This document shows positions 16,373 to 24,835 of a stretch of 64,000 nt of DNA, one piece after another. The stretch is from an uncultured Acidobacteriia bacterium. GTDB lineage: Bacteria > Acidobacteriota > Terriglobia > Bryobacterales > Bryobacteraceae. The position numbers were made by a program, and so were the translations under genes. The DNA is taken from NCBI GenBank assembly GCA_903909435.1, contig CAIVVT010000299.1, forward strand, positions 1 through 64,000, in the 5' to 3' direction. Below the pieces are notes generated by a model. That model did no database searches. It was not told the origin of the DNA and was given only the letters and a program-made list of their open reading frames with translations. How positions within the stretch are numbered: position 1 is the first letter of the stretch; every line of letters starts with the position of its first letter.

Positions 16373-17437
16373 TCAGCCCAGGTTCGCGATGACCGCGGCA
16401 GTCGCCGAGGCCGTGGTCGCGGAACCTCCCAGGTCGGGGGTCAGCGCCGCGCCGGAAGCCAGTGCGGCTCGTACCGACCCATCCACGGCGGAGGCGGCTT
16501 CGTCGAGTCCAAGGTGCTCCAGCATCATCGCGGCGGCCAGGATGGTGGCCAGCGGATTGGCTATACCGCGCCCCGCGATATCCGGCGCGGAACCATGCAC
16601 CGGTTCAAACAGCGACGGATTCCGTTTACCCGGATCGAGATTCGCACTGGCGGCGAGTCCAATGCTGCCGGTGACGATGGCCGCGATGTCGCTCAGGATG
16701 TCGCCGAACAGGTTCGAGGCGACCACCACGTCGAACTCGGAGGGCCGCCGTACGAAATCCATCGCGGCGGCGTCCACCAGCAGCGACTCGGTCCGAATGC
16801 CGGGATACTCCGCCGCAATTTCGCGGAAGACACGGTCCCACAGCACCATGCCGTAGCTCTGCGCGTTGGACTTGGTGATGGATGACACGAGCCGCTTGCC
16901 CCCGCGGCGGCCCGCCAGATCGAACGCATACCGGATCACCCGCTCGCAGCCCTGGCGCGTGAACACGGCGGTCTGCACGGCCACTTCCGCCGGATGGTGG
17001 TGGTGCACGAACCCGCCCACGGGCGCATACTCGCCTTCGGTGTTCTCGCGCACGACGACCAGGTCGATGGAGCCTGCCGCGTAGCCCTTGAGGGGTGAAT
17101 TTACGCCCTGGAATAAAACAGCCGGCCGCACGTTGGCATATAGGTCGAGGCCGCGACGGATGGGCAGCAACATCCCGTGGAGCGTGATGTGGTCGGGGAT
17201 GTCGGGATGGCCCACCGCGCCCAGCAGCAGCGCGTCATGCTCGCGCAGCCGTTGCAGCGCGTCCACCGGCATCATCACGCCGTGCTGGAAGTAATAGTCC
17301 GAACCCCAGTCGTAGGGCTTGAAGTCGAAGCGCAGGGCGAAGCGCTCCCCCGCGGCTTCCAGCACCCGGCGCGCCGCGGCAACCACCTCCTGGCCGATCC
17401 CGTCACCCGGCAAAAGAGCGATGGAGTAACGTTGCAT
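16373..17437 (-). CDS. tartrate dehydrogenase-like beta-decarboxylating dehydrogenase
   Basis: A 354-residue NAD-dependent enzyme of the isopropylmalate/isocitrate dehydrogenase family. It begins IALLPGDGIGQEV and has the substrate arginines in LLPIRRGLDLYANVRP, VVVRENTEGEYAPVGG, and the Mg-binding aspartates around AMDFVRRPSEFDVVVASNLFGDILSD. WGSDYYFQHG and VGHPDIPDHITLHG resemble tartrate/D-malate dehydrogenases (TtuC, DmlA) rather than LeuB. No leuCD genes are adjacent, which supports the tartrate/malate assignment. It is divergent from an SDR gene only 23 bp away; TAGCAT lies 6 nt before its start. Confidence 0.85.
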   Translation of the reverse strand: MQRYSIALLPGDGIGQEVVAAARRVLEAAGERFALRFDFKPYDWGSDYYFQHGVMMPVDALQRLREHDALLLGAVGHPDIPDHITLHGMLLPIRRGLDLYANVRPAVLFQGVNSPLKGYAAGSIDLVVVRENTEGEYAPVGGFVHHHHPAEVAVQTAVFTRQGCERVIRYAFDLAGRRGGKRLVSSITKSNAQSYGMVLWDRVFREIAAEYPGIRTESLLVDAAAMDFVRRPSEFDVVVASNLFGDILSDIAAIVTGSIGLAASANLDPGKRNPSLFEPVHGSAPDIAGRGIANPLATILAAAMMLEHLGLDEAASAVDGSVRAALASGAALTPDLGGSATTASATAAVIANLG

Positions 17438-17460
17438 GACCTCATGCTAGCCTGTGAGAC

Positions 17461-18246
17461 ATGAAACCGGCCAATCCCTTTTCGCTCAATGGAAAAACAG
17501 CCGTCGTGGCGGGTGCCAGCCGCGGTATTGGACAGGCTATCGCGGAGGGTCTGGCGCGCGCCGGAGCTCGCACCATCCTCGCCTCCCGCTCGCTCACACC
17601 ACTCGCCGCGATCGCGCGCAACCTGCGCGGGGAGGGCTTCCAAGCTGAGGCGATGGAACTCGACGTATCCTCTCGCGAATCGCGCGAAAGCTTCTGCGGA
17701 GAGCTGCCCGACGTGGACGTGCTGGTGAACGTGGCGGGCACCAACATCCGCCGCAATTTCATCGACTACACACCCGAGGAGTACGGCTCCCTGATGCAGA
17801 CCAACCTCACCGGCATCGTCGAACTGACCCAGGCGGTGGGCCGGAAGATGATCGAGCGCGGGCAGGGCGGCAAAGTGGTGACCATTGGCAGCCTGAGCTG
17901 TCTGATGGGCATGCCCTACATCAGCGTCTACACCATGACCAAGTGCGCCCTGGCGGGCCTCACGCGCGCGCTCGCGGCGGAGTGGGGCAAGTTCAATATT
18001 CAGGTCAACTGCATCGCTCCGGGGTTCATCCTCACGGAACTGAACCGCAAGATGTGGGAGCCGCAGGAGATGCACGACTGGTTGAAGGCGACCGAAGCGA
18101 ACCCGAATCTGGGCAGGCCGGAGGATGTCGCGCCGCTCGCCGTGTTCCTGTCCTCCCCAGGCGCAGATTACATCACGGGACAGTTAATCGCGGTGGACGG
18201 CGGCGCTTCAACCACGCAAATCTGGCCCTTCGCGCCCCCGGCCTAA
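17461..18246 (+). CDS. SDR family oxidoreductase, gluconate 5-dehydrogenase-like
   Basis: A 261-residue classical short-chain dehydrogenase. The cofactor motif is VAGASRGIGQAIAEGLARAG (about 17-36), followed by NVAGTNIRR, catalytic Ser in IGSLSCLMG and YxxxK in YISVYTMTKCALAG, and the C-terminal GQLIAVDGGAS. SDRs with this sequence often oxidise sugar acids (gluconate 5-dehydrogenase type). Its divergence from the tartrate dehydrogenase-like gene with overlapping promoters suggests a shared role in sugar-acid catabolism, which is an inference. Confidence 0.88.
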   Translation: MKPANPFSLNGKTAVVAGASRGIGQAIAEGLARAGARTILASRSLTPLAAIARNLRGEGFQAEAMELDVSSRESRESFCGELPDVDVLVNVAGTNIRRNFIDYTPEEYGSLMQTNLTGIVELTQAVGRKMIERGQGGKVVTIGSLSCLMGMPYISVYTMTKCALAGLTRALAAEWGKFNIQVNCIAPGFILTELNRKMWEPQEMHDWLKATEANPNLGRPEDVAPLAVFLSSPGADYITGQLIAVDGGASTTQIWPFAPPA

Positions 18247-18328
18247 GCCTGCGGCGCGATCAACTCTCGTGAATGGGCCCCTTTCTCGCGGCGAAAGGGG
18301 CGGGCATCCTGTCAGGGCATCAGCTGGC

Positions 18329-19081
18329 CTACAGGTCGCCGATCGCCAACGAGGAAATCCGGTCGTTCCAGCCCAGTGGCACCAGGCTCGCCAGTTGCAC
18401 CTGCGGGCTGACGATGAGCATGGATCCGCTCAGGTTGATGTCCTCAAAGAAATGCAGGGTGTGGTCCTCGCACCTGATTGACGAGATGACGTCGTTCCAA
18501 GGATTCCAGCCCCACCAGAGGAAATTGCTGCGATACACGTGGGTGAGATCCGGGAGTGTGAAGTTCCACCAGTCGCTCATACGCGGGATCTTGAGGGTCG
18601 CCCCACTGAAGTTAATGTTCTCGAAGCAGAAGCCGGTATTGTTACCGGTTGCCGCCATCGGCGCGAACGGGCGCGAGGAGAGCCGGTGGGCCTCCACCGC
18701 TGCATGCAGTTGATCCTGCGTCGTGTAGGCGGCAAAACGATGCTCCGCGTGCATTTCCGCATTGACGAAGAAATACAGCGGCTTGCCGTCGTACCGGCGG
18801 ATCTCGTGGGGGGCAATTGAAACACCGTCGACGGTCAAGGCGTGGCTCGGAACCCGGTGAATCAGCGGCTTTCGTGCGGGTTCAGGTTGAGCGCTGAAAG
18901 CCGCGCCCAGACCGGCCTGCAGCCTCGGATTGGCACTCATCGATGAACGAACCGCCGCTGCATATCTCTGGGCAAACTGCTCGAGCGTCTCGATGCCTTC
19001 CGCATTCAATCGGGTGAGGACCGACTCCGCCGTAACCTGATCGAGCGGTGCCGGTCGCGGGATGGGTTGGGGTGAACTCAT
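18329..19081 (-). CDS. beta/gamma-crystallin-like or I36 inhibitor-like domain protein
   Basis: A 250-residue protein of unknown function. The C-terminal half carries two similar segments, GFCFENINFSGATLKIPR (about 160-177) and LHFFEDINLSGSMLIV (about 213-228), each followed by W-rich text ending NDVISSIR or NDRISSLAIG. This paired motif is typical of beta/gamma-crystallin folds and the related peptidase inhibitor I36 family, which often bind calcium. The N-terminal part (residues 10-60) is helical (ESVLTRLNAEGIETLEQFAQRY). No signal peptide is apparent. An AAGGAG precedes the start at 19081. Confidence 0.65.
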   Translation of the reverse strand: MSSPQPIPRPAPLDQVTAESVLTRLNAEGIETLEQFAQRYAAAVRSSMSANPRLQAGLGAAFSAQPEPARKPLIHRVPSHALTVDGVSIAPHEIRRYDGKPLYFFVNAEMHAEHRFAAYTTQDQLHAAVEAHRLSSRPFAPMAATGNNTGFCFENINFSGATLKIPRMSDWWNFTLPDLTHVYRSNFLWWGWNPWNDVISSIRCEDHTLHFFEDINLSGSMLIVSPQVQLASLVPLGWNDRISSLAIGDL

Positions 19082-19285
19082 GACTGTCGCTCCTTTTCGA
19101 GGTGATGCCCGCGAATCGAAATCCTGCTTGCGAGCATATCTTGATATTTTTTGGCAGATTGGCTGGGAATGCAATGACTTGGTTTGCCGCACGCAAGCGT
19201 GGCGATCTCGCAGGTTGAAGAATGCAGCGCGGTCTGCCTCTGGCTGAGGCTGAGCCGCCCCAGGCACTTGTGCGGATCGCGCTGC

Positions 19286-20353
19286 CTAAAACCGCTGAAT
19301 CTGAACCAGTTGCAGTTGCTGCGCCTGGTGCGTGACATTTTCGAGTCTCAACACGCCGCGCGGGCAGACCTCGGCGCACAGCCCGCAGCCTACGCAGGAG
19401 GCCCGCGTGAACGATTCGTTCGATTGCGCGTACGAGCGCACGTCGATGCCCATCTCGCAGTACTTCGAGCACAGCCCGCACGAGATGCACATGTCGTCTT
19501 TTACCGTGATGCGATAGCGTCCGGCTTTCTGGACGATGCCCAACAGCGCGGCCATCGGGCAGAAGAAGCGGCACCAGACGCGCGTCCCGTTGAGCGGGTA
19601 AAGGCCCACTCCGAAGACGCCGGCGAGCACGGACGCGACGAGAATCCCGTACCACTTTTGATACTCTCCGGTGAAAGACGCGAGCTGCGGGTGCACTCCG
19701 CCCACGGCATAACTCGCGAACATCAGCGCCGTCAGGACGATGGCCAACCCCAGTACGGAGTAAATCGAAACGCGTTCAAAACGCCAGGCTTTCGTGGACT
19801 TGGCAGACAGATGCCGCCACGGTTCGCCGAACGTATTGGCGAGTCCGCCGCAGCCGCACACCCAGGAGCAGTACCAGCGCTTGCCGAAGAAGATCGCCAG
19901 GATCGGGACCAGCAGGAACGAGCCCAGAATCGACCATAAGATGAACGGCAGCGGCAGGTGGAACAGATAGTTCGGGTTCAGATAGTCGAGTTTCAGCGGC
20001 CACAGGTACGAGAAGTAGAACTCGGGCTGCTGGATAAACATCAGGAACTGCGGCAGCGAGTAAGCGAATAGCGCTTGCACGCACATCACGCACACCGTAC
20101 GCAGCACCTGGTAGCGGTTGTGCGCGTAGCGGCGCAGCATGAAGCCCCCGCCGATCAACACAGCGAGGGTGTAGAGCGTGCCGTATAGCGCCCACTTCGA
20201 CCCAAGGTGCAGCGTCGCCGCGACGGGCGTAAACCACTCGGTGAAATACAGCACGATGTAGAACGCGAACAGCAAGGCGCTGATCAGCCAGGCCGTGACG
20301 CCGCGATTGGTGACGTCGTGCGCGAGACGGTCCCCGAGGCCTGGGCGGATCAT
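19286..20353 (-). CDS. membrane polyferredoxin, NapH/NosR-type 4Fe-4S protein
   Basis: A 355-residue protein with about six membrane helices (at roughly 22-45, 54-75, 90-115, 130-160, 195-220 and 235-260) and cysteine motifs CSWVCGCGG and CRFFCP that are typical of NapH/NosR/CcoG-like proteins. The C-terminal soluble part has two ferredoxin 4Fe-4S sites, CISCGLCSKYCEMG and CVGCGLCAEVCPRG. It probably moves electrons between the quinone pool or membrane and a soluble partner. The start ATG at 20353 overlaps the stop of the FAD oxidoreductase gene, so that enzyme is the likely partner. Confidence 0.85.
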   Translation of the reverse strand: MIRPGLGDRLAHDVTNRGVTAWLISALLFAFYIVLYFTEWFTPVAATLHLGSKWALYGTLYTLAVLIGGGFMLRRYAHNRYQVLRTVCVMCVQALFAYSLPQFLMFIQQPEFYFSYLWPLKLDYLNPNYLFHLPLPFILWSILGSFLLVPILAIFFGKRWYCSWVCGCGGLANTFGEPWRHLSAKSTKAWRFERVSIYSVLGLAIVLTALMFASYAVGGVHPQLASFTGEYQKWYGILVASVLAGVFGVGLYPLNGTRVWCRFFCPMAALLGIVQKAGRYRITVKDDMCISCGLCSKYCEMGIDVRSYAQSNESFTRASCVGCGLCAEVCPRGVLRLENVTHQAQQLQLVQIQRF

Positions 20354-21672
20354 GCCGGCACCCCCGCATGCCTGAGGGATTCGGCGCGCCACAGCTTGAA
20401 AGCCGCCCGCGCCGGGGTCAGGTCGAGCCGTCCGAATTCGACGTCGAACTGCGCCTGGTGGAGCCGGTCGATCACGTCTTCCAGTGGGCGGCGCTGCCCG
20501 ATCCACTCCTCGAACCGGTTGTGATCCCAGCGCGAGCCGAGCAGGTTGAAGGCCTCCACCGCGCCGCCCCGTTCGGCGATGCGCAGCGAGGCGTCCTTAC
20601 CGGGATAGCGGAAGTAGAACTCGCGCAATCCGTCCCCGCTAGCGCCGGACTCGCGGGGAAAGCGCCCCACAGTGGTGTACTCAATCTCGAAGAACTTCGA
20701 ACTGTTGAAGAACACCGGCGGGTCGTATTGGATGGGCTCGCCGAGCATCGAGCGCGCGGCCAGCGCGCCCTGGCGTTTGGCCGAATACCAGATCTGTTCG
20801 ACCAATGGAGAGCGGCCGGGCAACTCCAACTCCGCGCAATCTCCCGCCGCGAAGACCGCGCCCAGGGAAGTGCGCAAGCCCGCATCGACCACAATGCCGC
20901 GATTGAGCCGTGGCGGAGTCGATACACCGCGCAGCCAGTCCACCGCTGGCTCGACGCCGATGGATACTCCCAACGCGCAGCATTCAAAGCGCCTGCCCGC
21001 ATCGGTCGAGACGGCCGTGACGGCACCTTGGCCGTCTGTCTCAACCGCAGCGACGCTTTCTCCGGTCAAGACGATGACCCCGTGACGCCGCATGTGGTCG
21101 ATTACCATCGCGGACTCGGCCGCATTGAGAGCGACCGGCCAGTACCACGGTTCTCGAATCAGGAACGTCACTTCCATGCCGGCCCAGCGCAGGCACTCGA
21201 CGAGTTCGATGCCGATCAGCCCGCCACCCACGACTACGGCTTTCGCGCCGGGGCGCGCAACGGTCTCGCACGCCTCCAGATCTTGCATCGAAACGAAGTT
21301 CACCAGGCCCGACCGGACCTGGTCGAGCCCCTGCCACTGGGGCCGCCGGGGACGCGATCCCGTCGCCAGCAGCAGGCGATCCCAGGCGATGCTCCGCCCG
21401 CCGTCGAGTTTGAGGGTGCGCGTCTGGGCGTCCAGGTCCGTCACCCACCCGCGTACGCGCCGGATCCGTTGCGCGTCGAAAACGCCACGCTCGTACGGCT
21501 CCAGATCCCGCAGGGTGAGGCGGTCCATGAACGAATACATCAGCGCCGTGCGCGAGAAGAAGTAGTCCGTCTCGCCGCTGATCACGGTGATGCCGGCGCG
21601 CGGATCGCGTTTTCGCACCTCCAATGCCGCCGTGATGCCGGCCACGCCGTTGCCGACGATTGCGTACTCCAT
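20350..21672 (-). CDS. FAD-dependent pyridine nucleotide-disulfide oxidoreductase family protein
   Basis: A 440-residue flavoprotein. The FAD-binding motif is YAIVGNGVAGITAALEVR (3-20), followed by LLLATGSRPRRP, the NAD(P)-binding motif VVVGGGLIGIELVECLR (about 167-183) and the second FAD motif GAVFAAGDCAEL (about 285-296). It resembles nitrite reductase large-subunit N-termini and rubredoxin/ferredoxin reductases, but there is no C-terminal siroheme domain. It is the first gene of a two-gene operon with the membrane polyferredoxin, so electrons probably pass from NAD(P)H via FAD to the clusters, or the reverse. AAGGAG precedes the ATG. Confidence 0.85.
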   Translation of the reverse strand: MEYAIVGNGVAGITAALEVRKRDPRAGITVISGETDYFFSRTALMYSFMDRLTLRDLEPYERGVFDAQRIRRVRGWVTDLDAQTRTLKLDGGRSIAWDRLLLATGSRPRRPQWQGLDQVRSGLVNFVSMQDLEACETVARPGAKAVVVGGGLIGIELVECLRWAGMEVTFLIREPWYWPVALNAAESAMVIDHMRRHGVIVLTGESVAAVETDGQGAVTAVSTDAGRRFECCALGVSIGVEPAVDWLRGVSTPPRLNRGIVVDAGLRTSLGAVFAAGDCAELELPGRSPLVEQIWYSAKRQGALAARSMLGEPIQYDPPVFFNSSKFFEIEYTTVGRFPRESGASGDGLREFYFRYPGKDASLRIAERGGAVEAFNLLGSRWDHNRFEEWIGQRRPLEDVIDRLHQAQFDVEFGRLDLTPARAAFKLWRAESLRHAGVPA

Positions 21673-21895
21673 TCGCTTGCTCCTTCCAGCCCCGCCGCGT
21701 GCAGCCGGTTGATGCTGCCTGACCCCAGGTTTCCAGTTGCAGTTATCGTTTCGAATCAGAAAGAGATTGAGTTACGCCGCCGCTGCGATTTCACTCAGAA
21801 TATTCCCGGGTGGATCCCGATGGTATCATGACGCCGCAGGGGGTAACTTTCTGGCGGTCGGCGACGAACAAGCTTCAGAGGAGATCCCTCTGGAG

Positions 21896-22417
21896 ATGTT
21901 GATGGAGCGATATCAAGCGGCGGACGAAATCGCAGCGACGGAGTTGGTCCGCCGCGTCAGCCCCGTGCTGTACCGCTCGTTCCTCGCCCACACCCGCAGC
22001 CCCGACATCTCGGAAGACCTGCTGCAGGACACCTGGATTCGCGTCCACAAGGCGCGCCACACCTACCGCCCCCCGGCGCCCGTGATGCCGTGGCTGTATT
22101 CAATCGCCGAACATACGCGCCTCGACGGCTACCGCCGCCGCCAGCGCCGTCAGGGACGCGAATCCACGCTGGAAAACGCGCCGGAGCCGGCCAGCGAGCA
22201 GACGGACGATGTGGTGCAGCGGCTGACGCTGCAGAAACTGATGCAGTCGCTGCCCGAGAGCCAGCGGCAGGTGCTGATCATGCTCAAAGTGTCCGGACTC
22301 AGCCTGGAGGAAATCGCGCGCATCCAGGGTTCGACCGTGGGCGCCATCAAGCTGCGTGCTCACCGGGCCTACCAGACCCTCAGGGCGTTGCTGGGCGGAG
22401 AGCGAGGCGCGCAATGA
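21896..22417 (+). CDS. ECF RNA polymerase sigma factor
   Basis: A 173-residue ECF sigma factor. Region 2 is seen as ERYQAADEIAATELVRRVSPVLYRSFL and DISEDLLQDTWIRVHKARHTY, and region 4 as SLPESQRQVLIMLKVSGLSLEEIARIQG with the recognition helix STVGAIKLRAHRAYQTLR. The ATG at 21896 was chosen because region 2 starts right after it; the ATG at 21902 has better spacing to a GGAG. It overlaps the NrsF-like anti-sigma gene by 4 bp, so the two form a cotranslated sigma/anti-sigma pair. Confidence 0.92.
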   Translation: MLMERYQAADEIAATELVRRVSPVLYRSFLAHTRSPDISEDLLQDTWIRVHKARHTYRPPAPVMPWLYSIAEHTRLDGYRRRQRRQGRESTLENAPEPASEQTDDVVQRLTLQKLMQSLPESQRQVLIMLKVSGLSLEEIARIQGSTVGAIKLRAHRAYQTLRALLGGERGAQ

Positions 22418-23208
22418 GCGAGCGAATTCGTGCGATGTCGTGCGACGAGTTTGACGCACTGCTGGACCTTGGGAATCCGTTCGACCAGTCCGACGAAGCC
22501 CGCCAGCACTTGCAGGAGTGCCCCCGCTGCCGCGAACTCGCCGCCGCGTTCGGCGGAGGTCGAGGCGAGTCACTCCCCGCCTCGGCATTGGCCAAGGCCC
22601 AAACCGCGGCGCTGCGGGACCTCACGCCGGTTCGCCCGCTGAGCAGTCCGTTCGTGGCGGCGTCGGGCACCCTCGTGGCGCTGGCATGTGTGATTCTGGC
22701 GAGTCTGCTGCTATACGGCTCGCACGGTTGGGCGGCGCGTTTGCCCTGGCAGCGCGCCTCTAGCTACCTGGGAGCGGGCAGCGTCCTCGTGCTCTCTTTG
22801 GCCGCCGCACTGCGCGAGCGCGTGCCTGGTTCGAGCCTGCCGGCGCCCTGGAGATACGCCGTGGCGGCCCTGGCCACGCTGGTATGGACCGGTCCGTTCA
22901 TGCTCTACCAGTTCCAGCCGGAGACGCGGTTCTGGCCCCATGGCGCGGCCTGTTGCTGCAACGGCCTGCTGGTAGGCGTCGTGTCCGGTATGGTGATCTG
23001 GCTCGCACTGCGGCGTGGCTACTTGCTTTCACCGCTGCGCACGGGCTGGTTTGCGGGCGTCGCGGCGGGTTGCCTGGCCTTCATCGTTCAGGAGACGTAT
23101 TGCCCAGTTGTGGAAAGCGGGCACTCGGCGCTGTGGCATGGAGGCGTGGTCGCCATCCTGGGCACGGCCGGGCTGCTGATGGGCTGGAGGGCGTTGCGCT
23201 CGGAGTGA
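22414..23208 (+). CDS. NrsF-like (DUF1109) membrane anti-sigma factor with N-terminal zinc-finger-like motif
   Basis: A 264-residue protein with a cytoplasmic N-terminal region of about 80 residues and then about six membrane helices to the end. The helical part ends in SGHSALWHGGVVAILGTAGLLMG, resembling the NrsF/DUF1109 family, which hold ECF sigma factors in the membrane. The N-terminal region has HLQECPRCRELA, an HxxxCxxC motif like that of zinc-finger anti-sigma domains. The start at 22414 overlaps the sigma gene stop. The signal sensed is unknown. Confidence 0.8.
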   Translation: MSERIRAMSCDEFDALLDLGNPFDQSDEARQHLQECPRCRELAAAFGGGRGESLPASALAKAQTAALRDLTPVRPLSSPFVAASGTLVALACVILASLLLYGSHGWAARLPWQRASSYLGAGSVLVLSLAAALRERVPGSSLPAPWRYAVAALATLVWTGPFMLYQFQPETRFWPHGAACCCNGLLVGVVSGMVIWLALRRGYLLSPLRTGWFAGVAAGCLAFIVQETYCPVVESGHSALWHGGVVAILGTAGLLMGWRALRSE

Positions 23209-23209
23209 G

Positions 23210-23479
23210 CTACATCCGTAGGCGGACGAGCTTATTCTGGCTGGCGGCGCCGGCGACCACCTCGACGTTGTCCCTTGGGACTCCGGCCTCTCCGGCCAGG
23301 AAGCGGATCAGCTCGTCGTTGGCTTTGCCCTTCTCCGGCACCGCGGCGACCTTGACCTTGATGGTGCCGTCATCCAGGACGCCGCCCCATTCGGTCTTGG
23401 GACTTTTGGGAATCACTCGTATCTTCAGCGAGAGCTTCTTGGATGCGGTCAGCCGGATGCGGAGTGTGATTGAATCCAT
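23210..23479 (-). CDS. DUF167 (YggU) family protein
   Basis: An 89-residue protein with the family core LKIRVIPKSPKTEWGG, then KVKVAAVPEKGKANDELIRFLAG and the C-terminal VEVVAGAASQNKLVRL. The DUF167/YggU family has a known fold but no established role. The gene is convergent with the anti-sigma gene with a 1-bp gap. The first in-frame ATG was taken; a start at the later valine would give a more usual length. Confidence 0.85.
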   Translation of the reverse strand: MDSITLRIRLTASKKLSLKIRVIPKSPKTEWGGVLDDGTIKVKVAAVPEKGKANDELIRFLAGEAGVPRDNVEVVAGAASQNKLVRLRM

Positions 23480-23679
23480 CTGATCTTGTAGAGGGTAGGG
23501 CTATCGCTCCTCCCTCAACCTATTCTCCACTTTCCTGACCTCGGCGTGGGAACGCGAATGCAGGCTTTGCCCGATTAGCTGCAGGAAAATGGCAGACCAA
23601 CGACTCCGCCGCGCTGTCGCGAACCCGGATAACTCTCCCGCAGCCGCCGCCGCGTCGAGTCCCGGGTCTCTCCCGCCGC

Positions 23680-24183
23680 TCATTGCTCGAAATCGATGCC
23701 CGCGATGACTAACTGCGGCAGGGCCTGGTTCCAGCCTGCGGGAATCGCATCGAAGGGCAGCCGGAAGCCCCGCGTTTCGCCCGGTTGCAGGCCCTTGCCA
23801 CCCCGGTAGCGGACAATCGGCACGCGTTCCCGCAGCACGGCCTGGCCATAGGGATCGTAGAAAATGCAGTTCAATTCGACGGCCCGGAGCGACTGCGCCC
23901 CATTGTTCGTGATTTTGCCCGTGATCTCAACCAGAGTCCCGCCCAGCGCGTTTTCTTTGGCGTTCATCTCCACATCCGCCAGGCCCAGATTGCGGACGTA
24001 GGCCTTTGCCTGAGGCGTCAGCGCATTGGGCTGGACTGGTTTGCCGGTGCCGCGCAACAGCAGGAACCAGGCGGCCGCACCGATCACGACGACCAGAATG
24101 GAAACGATGATGAGGGGAAGCAAATTCGGCTTTCCAGGCGGGGCTTTCAATTCGGTGGGCACGTTCGACAATCCTCTCCCCAT
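23680..24183 (-). CDS. single-pass membrane protein with an exported FxLYD/DUF2393-like domain
   Basis: A 167-residue protein. A proline-rich cytoplasmic start (TELKAPPGKPN) is followed by one membrane helix (LLPLIIVSILVVVIGAAAWFL, about 20-40) and a beta-rich exported domain with LVEITGKITNNGAQSLRAVEL, FYDPYGQAVLRERVPIVRY and GETRGFRLPFD. These resemble FxLYD or DUF2393-type domains found on many acidobacterial membrane proteins. The function is unknown. It is transcribed alone or with whatever lies upstream. Confidence 0.65.
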   Translation of the reverse strand: MGRGLSNVPTELKAPPGKPNLLPLIIVSILVVVIGAAAWFLLLRGTGKPVQPNALTPQAKAYVRNLGLADVEMNAKENALGGTLVEITGKITNNGAQSLRAVELNCIFYDPYGQAVLRERVPIVRYRGGKGLQPGETRGFRLPFDAIPAGWNQALPQLVIAGIDFEQ

Positions 24184-24675
24184 GATAGACACCGGAGGAT
24201 CGCTTGAGGAGCCCCGGGGATGGCGCGAAAGCTGATTGTTTGGAACGCCGGGCGGGGTTACTAGGCCATTGTGTATTCGCAAGTACGGATCTACGGCCTA
24301 ATTCGGCCGATTGCCCACGGCGAGGCCGGGAATGAGGACCGCAGAGCCGTCGCGAAGGCGACGTTCGGGTGGGAAGGCTGAGATCCTTCTTAGAATCCTG
24401 GGAAATTTGAGGGTGGACGCGGGAGTGATCCGGACTTCAATTACTCCAGCCACACCCGTAGCCGCAAGACAGCGGCTGCGGGTGCAGCATGAGATCCGGC
24501 CGGCTCACCTCCGGCCAAATTTTTCGCCCCTGGATGAAGCAGAGAAGCCCCGCATGGATACAATGTGGAATTTCACCTGAAGGTACGATTCTCGCCAAGA
24601 TCAAAGGGCTCATCTGGTACCATCCAGCACCTGATACTACGGGTCCTTCGACCTCCTCGACTCGGCGCGGACGGC

Positions 24676-24705
24676 TATAATTCAGGGTCTACTTATCTGA
24701 ATTAT
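24676..24705 (+). promoter_or_regulatory. possible -10 box inside an inverted-repeat operator
   Basis: TATAAT lies at 24676-24681. It overlaps the left arm of a perfect 9-bp inverted repeat, ATAATTCAG (24677-24685) and CTGAATTAT (24697-24705), with an 11-nt spacer. A repressor binding here would cover the -10 box. No clear -35 is visible. The gene served is presumably the HTH protein at 24836, leaving a 150-nt leader. Confidence 0.4.
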
Positions 24706-24758
24706 CGCTGCCCTGAAACCACTTTACACACACCGCCGGAAACCGCCAAACGAAAAGA

Positions 24759-24784
24759 TACGCAAGTTACGCAAACATATGCAA
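24759..24784 (+). repeat. three direct repeats TAYGCAA, possible operator
   Basis: TACGCAA (24759), TACGCAA (24768) and TATGCAA (24778) occur 9 and 10 bp apart, close to one helical turn, just upstream of the HTH-membrane gene. The array has the look of a binding site for a dimer or multimer on one DNA face. Which protein binds is unknown; the HTH protein itself is the obvious guess. Confidence 0.35.
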
Positions 24785-24835
24785 AATAGCGAGTTGCACA
24801 CAGTTCTGATAGGCTGATCTCATTAAGTTTTCGCC

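Larger units (their letters stand above)
24184..24835. other. 652-bp intergenic region with regulatory-looking repeats
   Basis: No convincing gene is seen. It contains a 12-bp hairpin at 24454-24483 with a 6-nt loop and one G-U wobble, a TATAAT hexamer overlapping a 9-bp inverted repeat at 24676-24705, and three TAYGCAA direct repeats at 24759-24784. The last 170 bp is clearly more AT-rich than its surroundings. It probably carries the promoter and operators of the membrane-bound HTH gene downstream. Confidence 0.5.

Noticed and set aside
23501-23683. 60-codon frame starting in an ATGA overlap with the membrane protein at 23680
   Set aside because: No family, Arg-rich composition and no codon bias; probably chance, although the overlap is suggestive.
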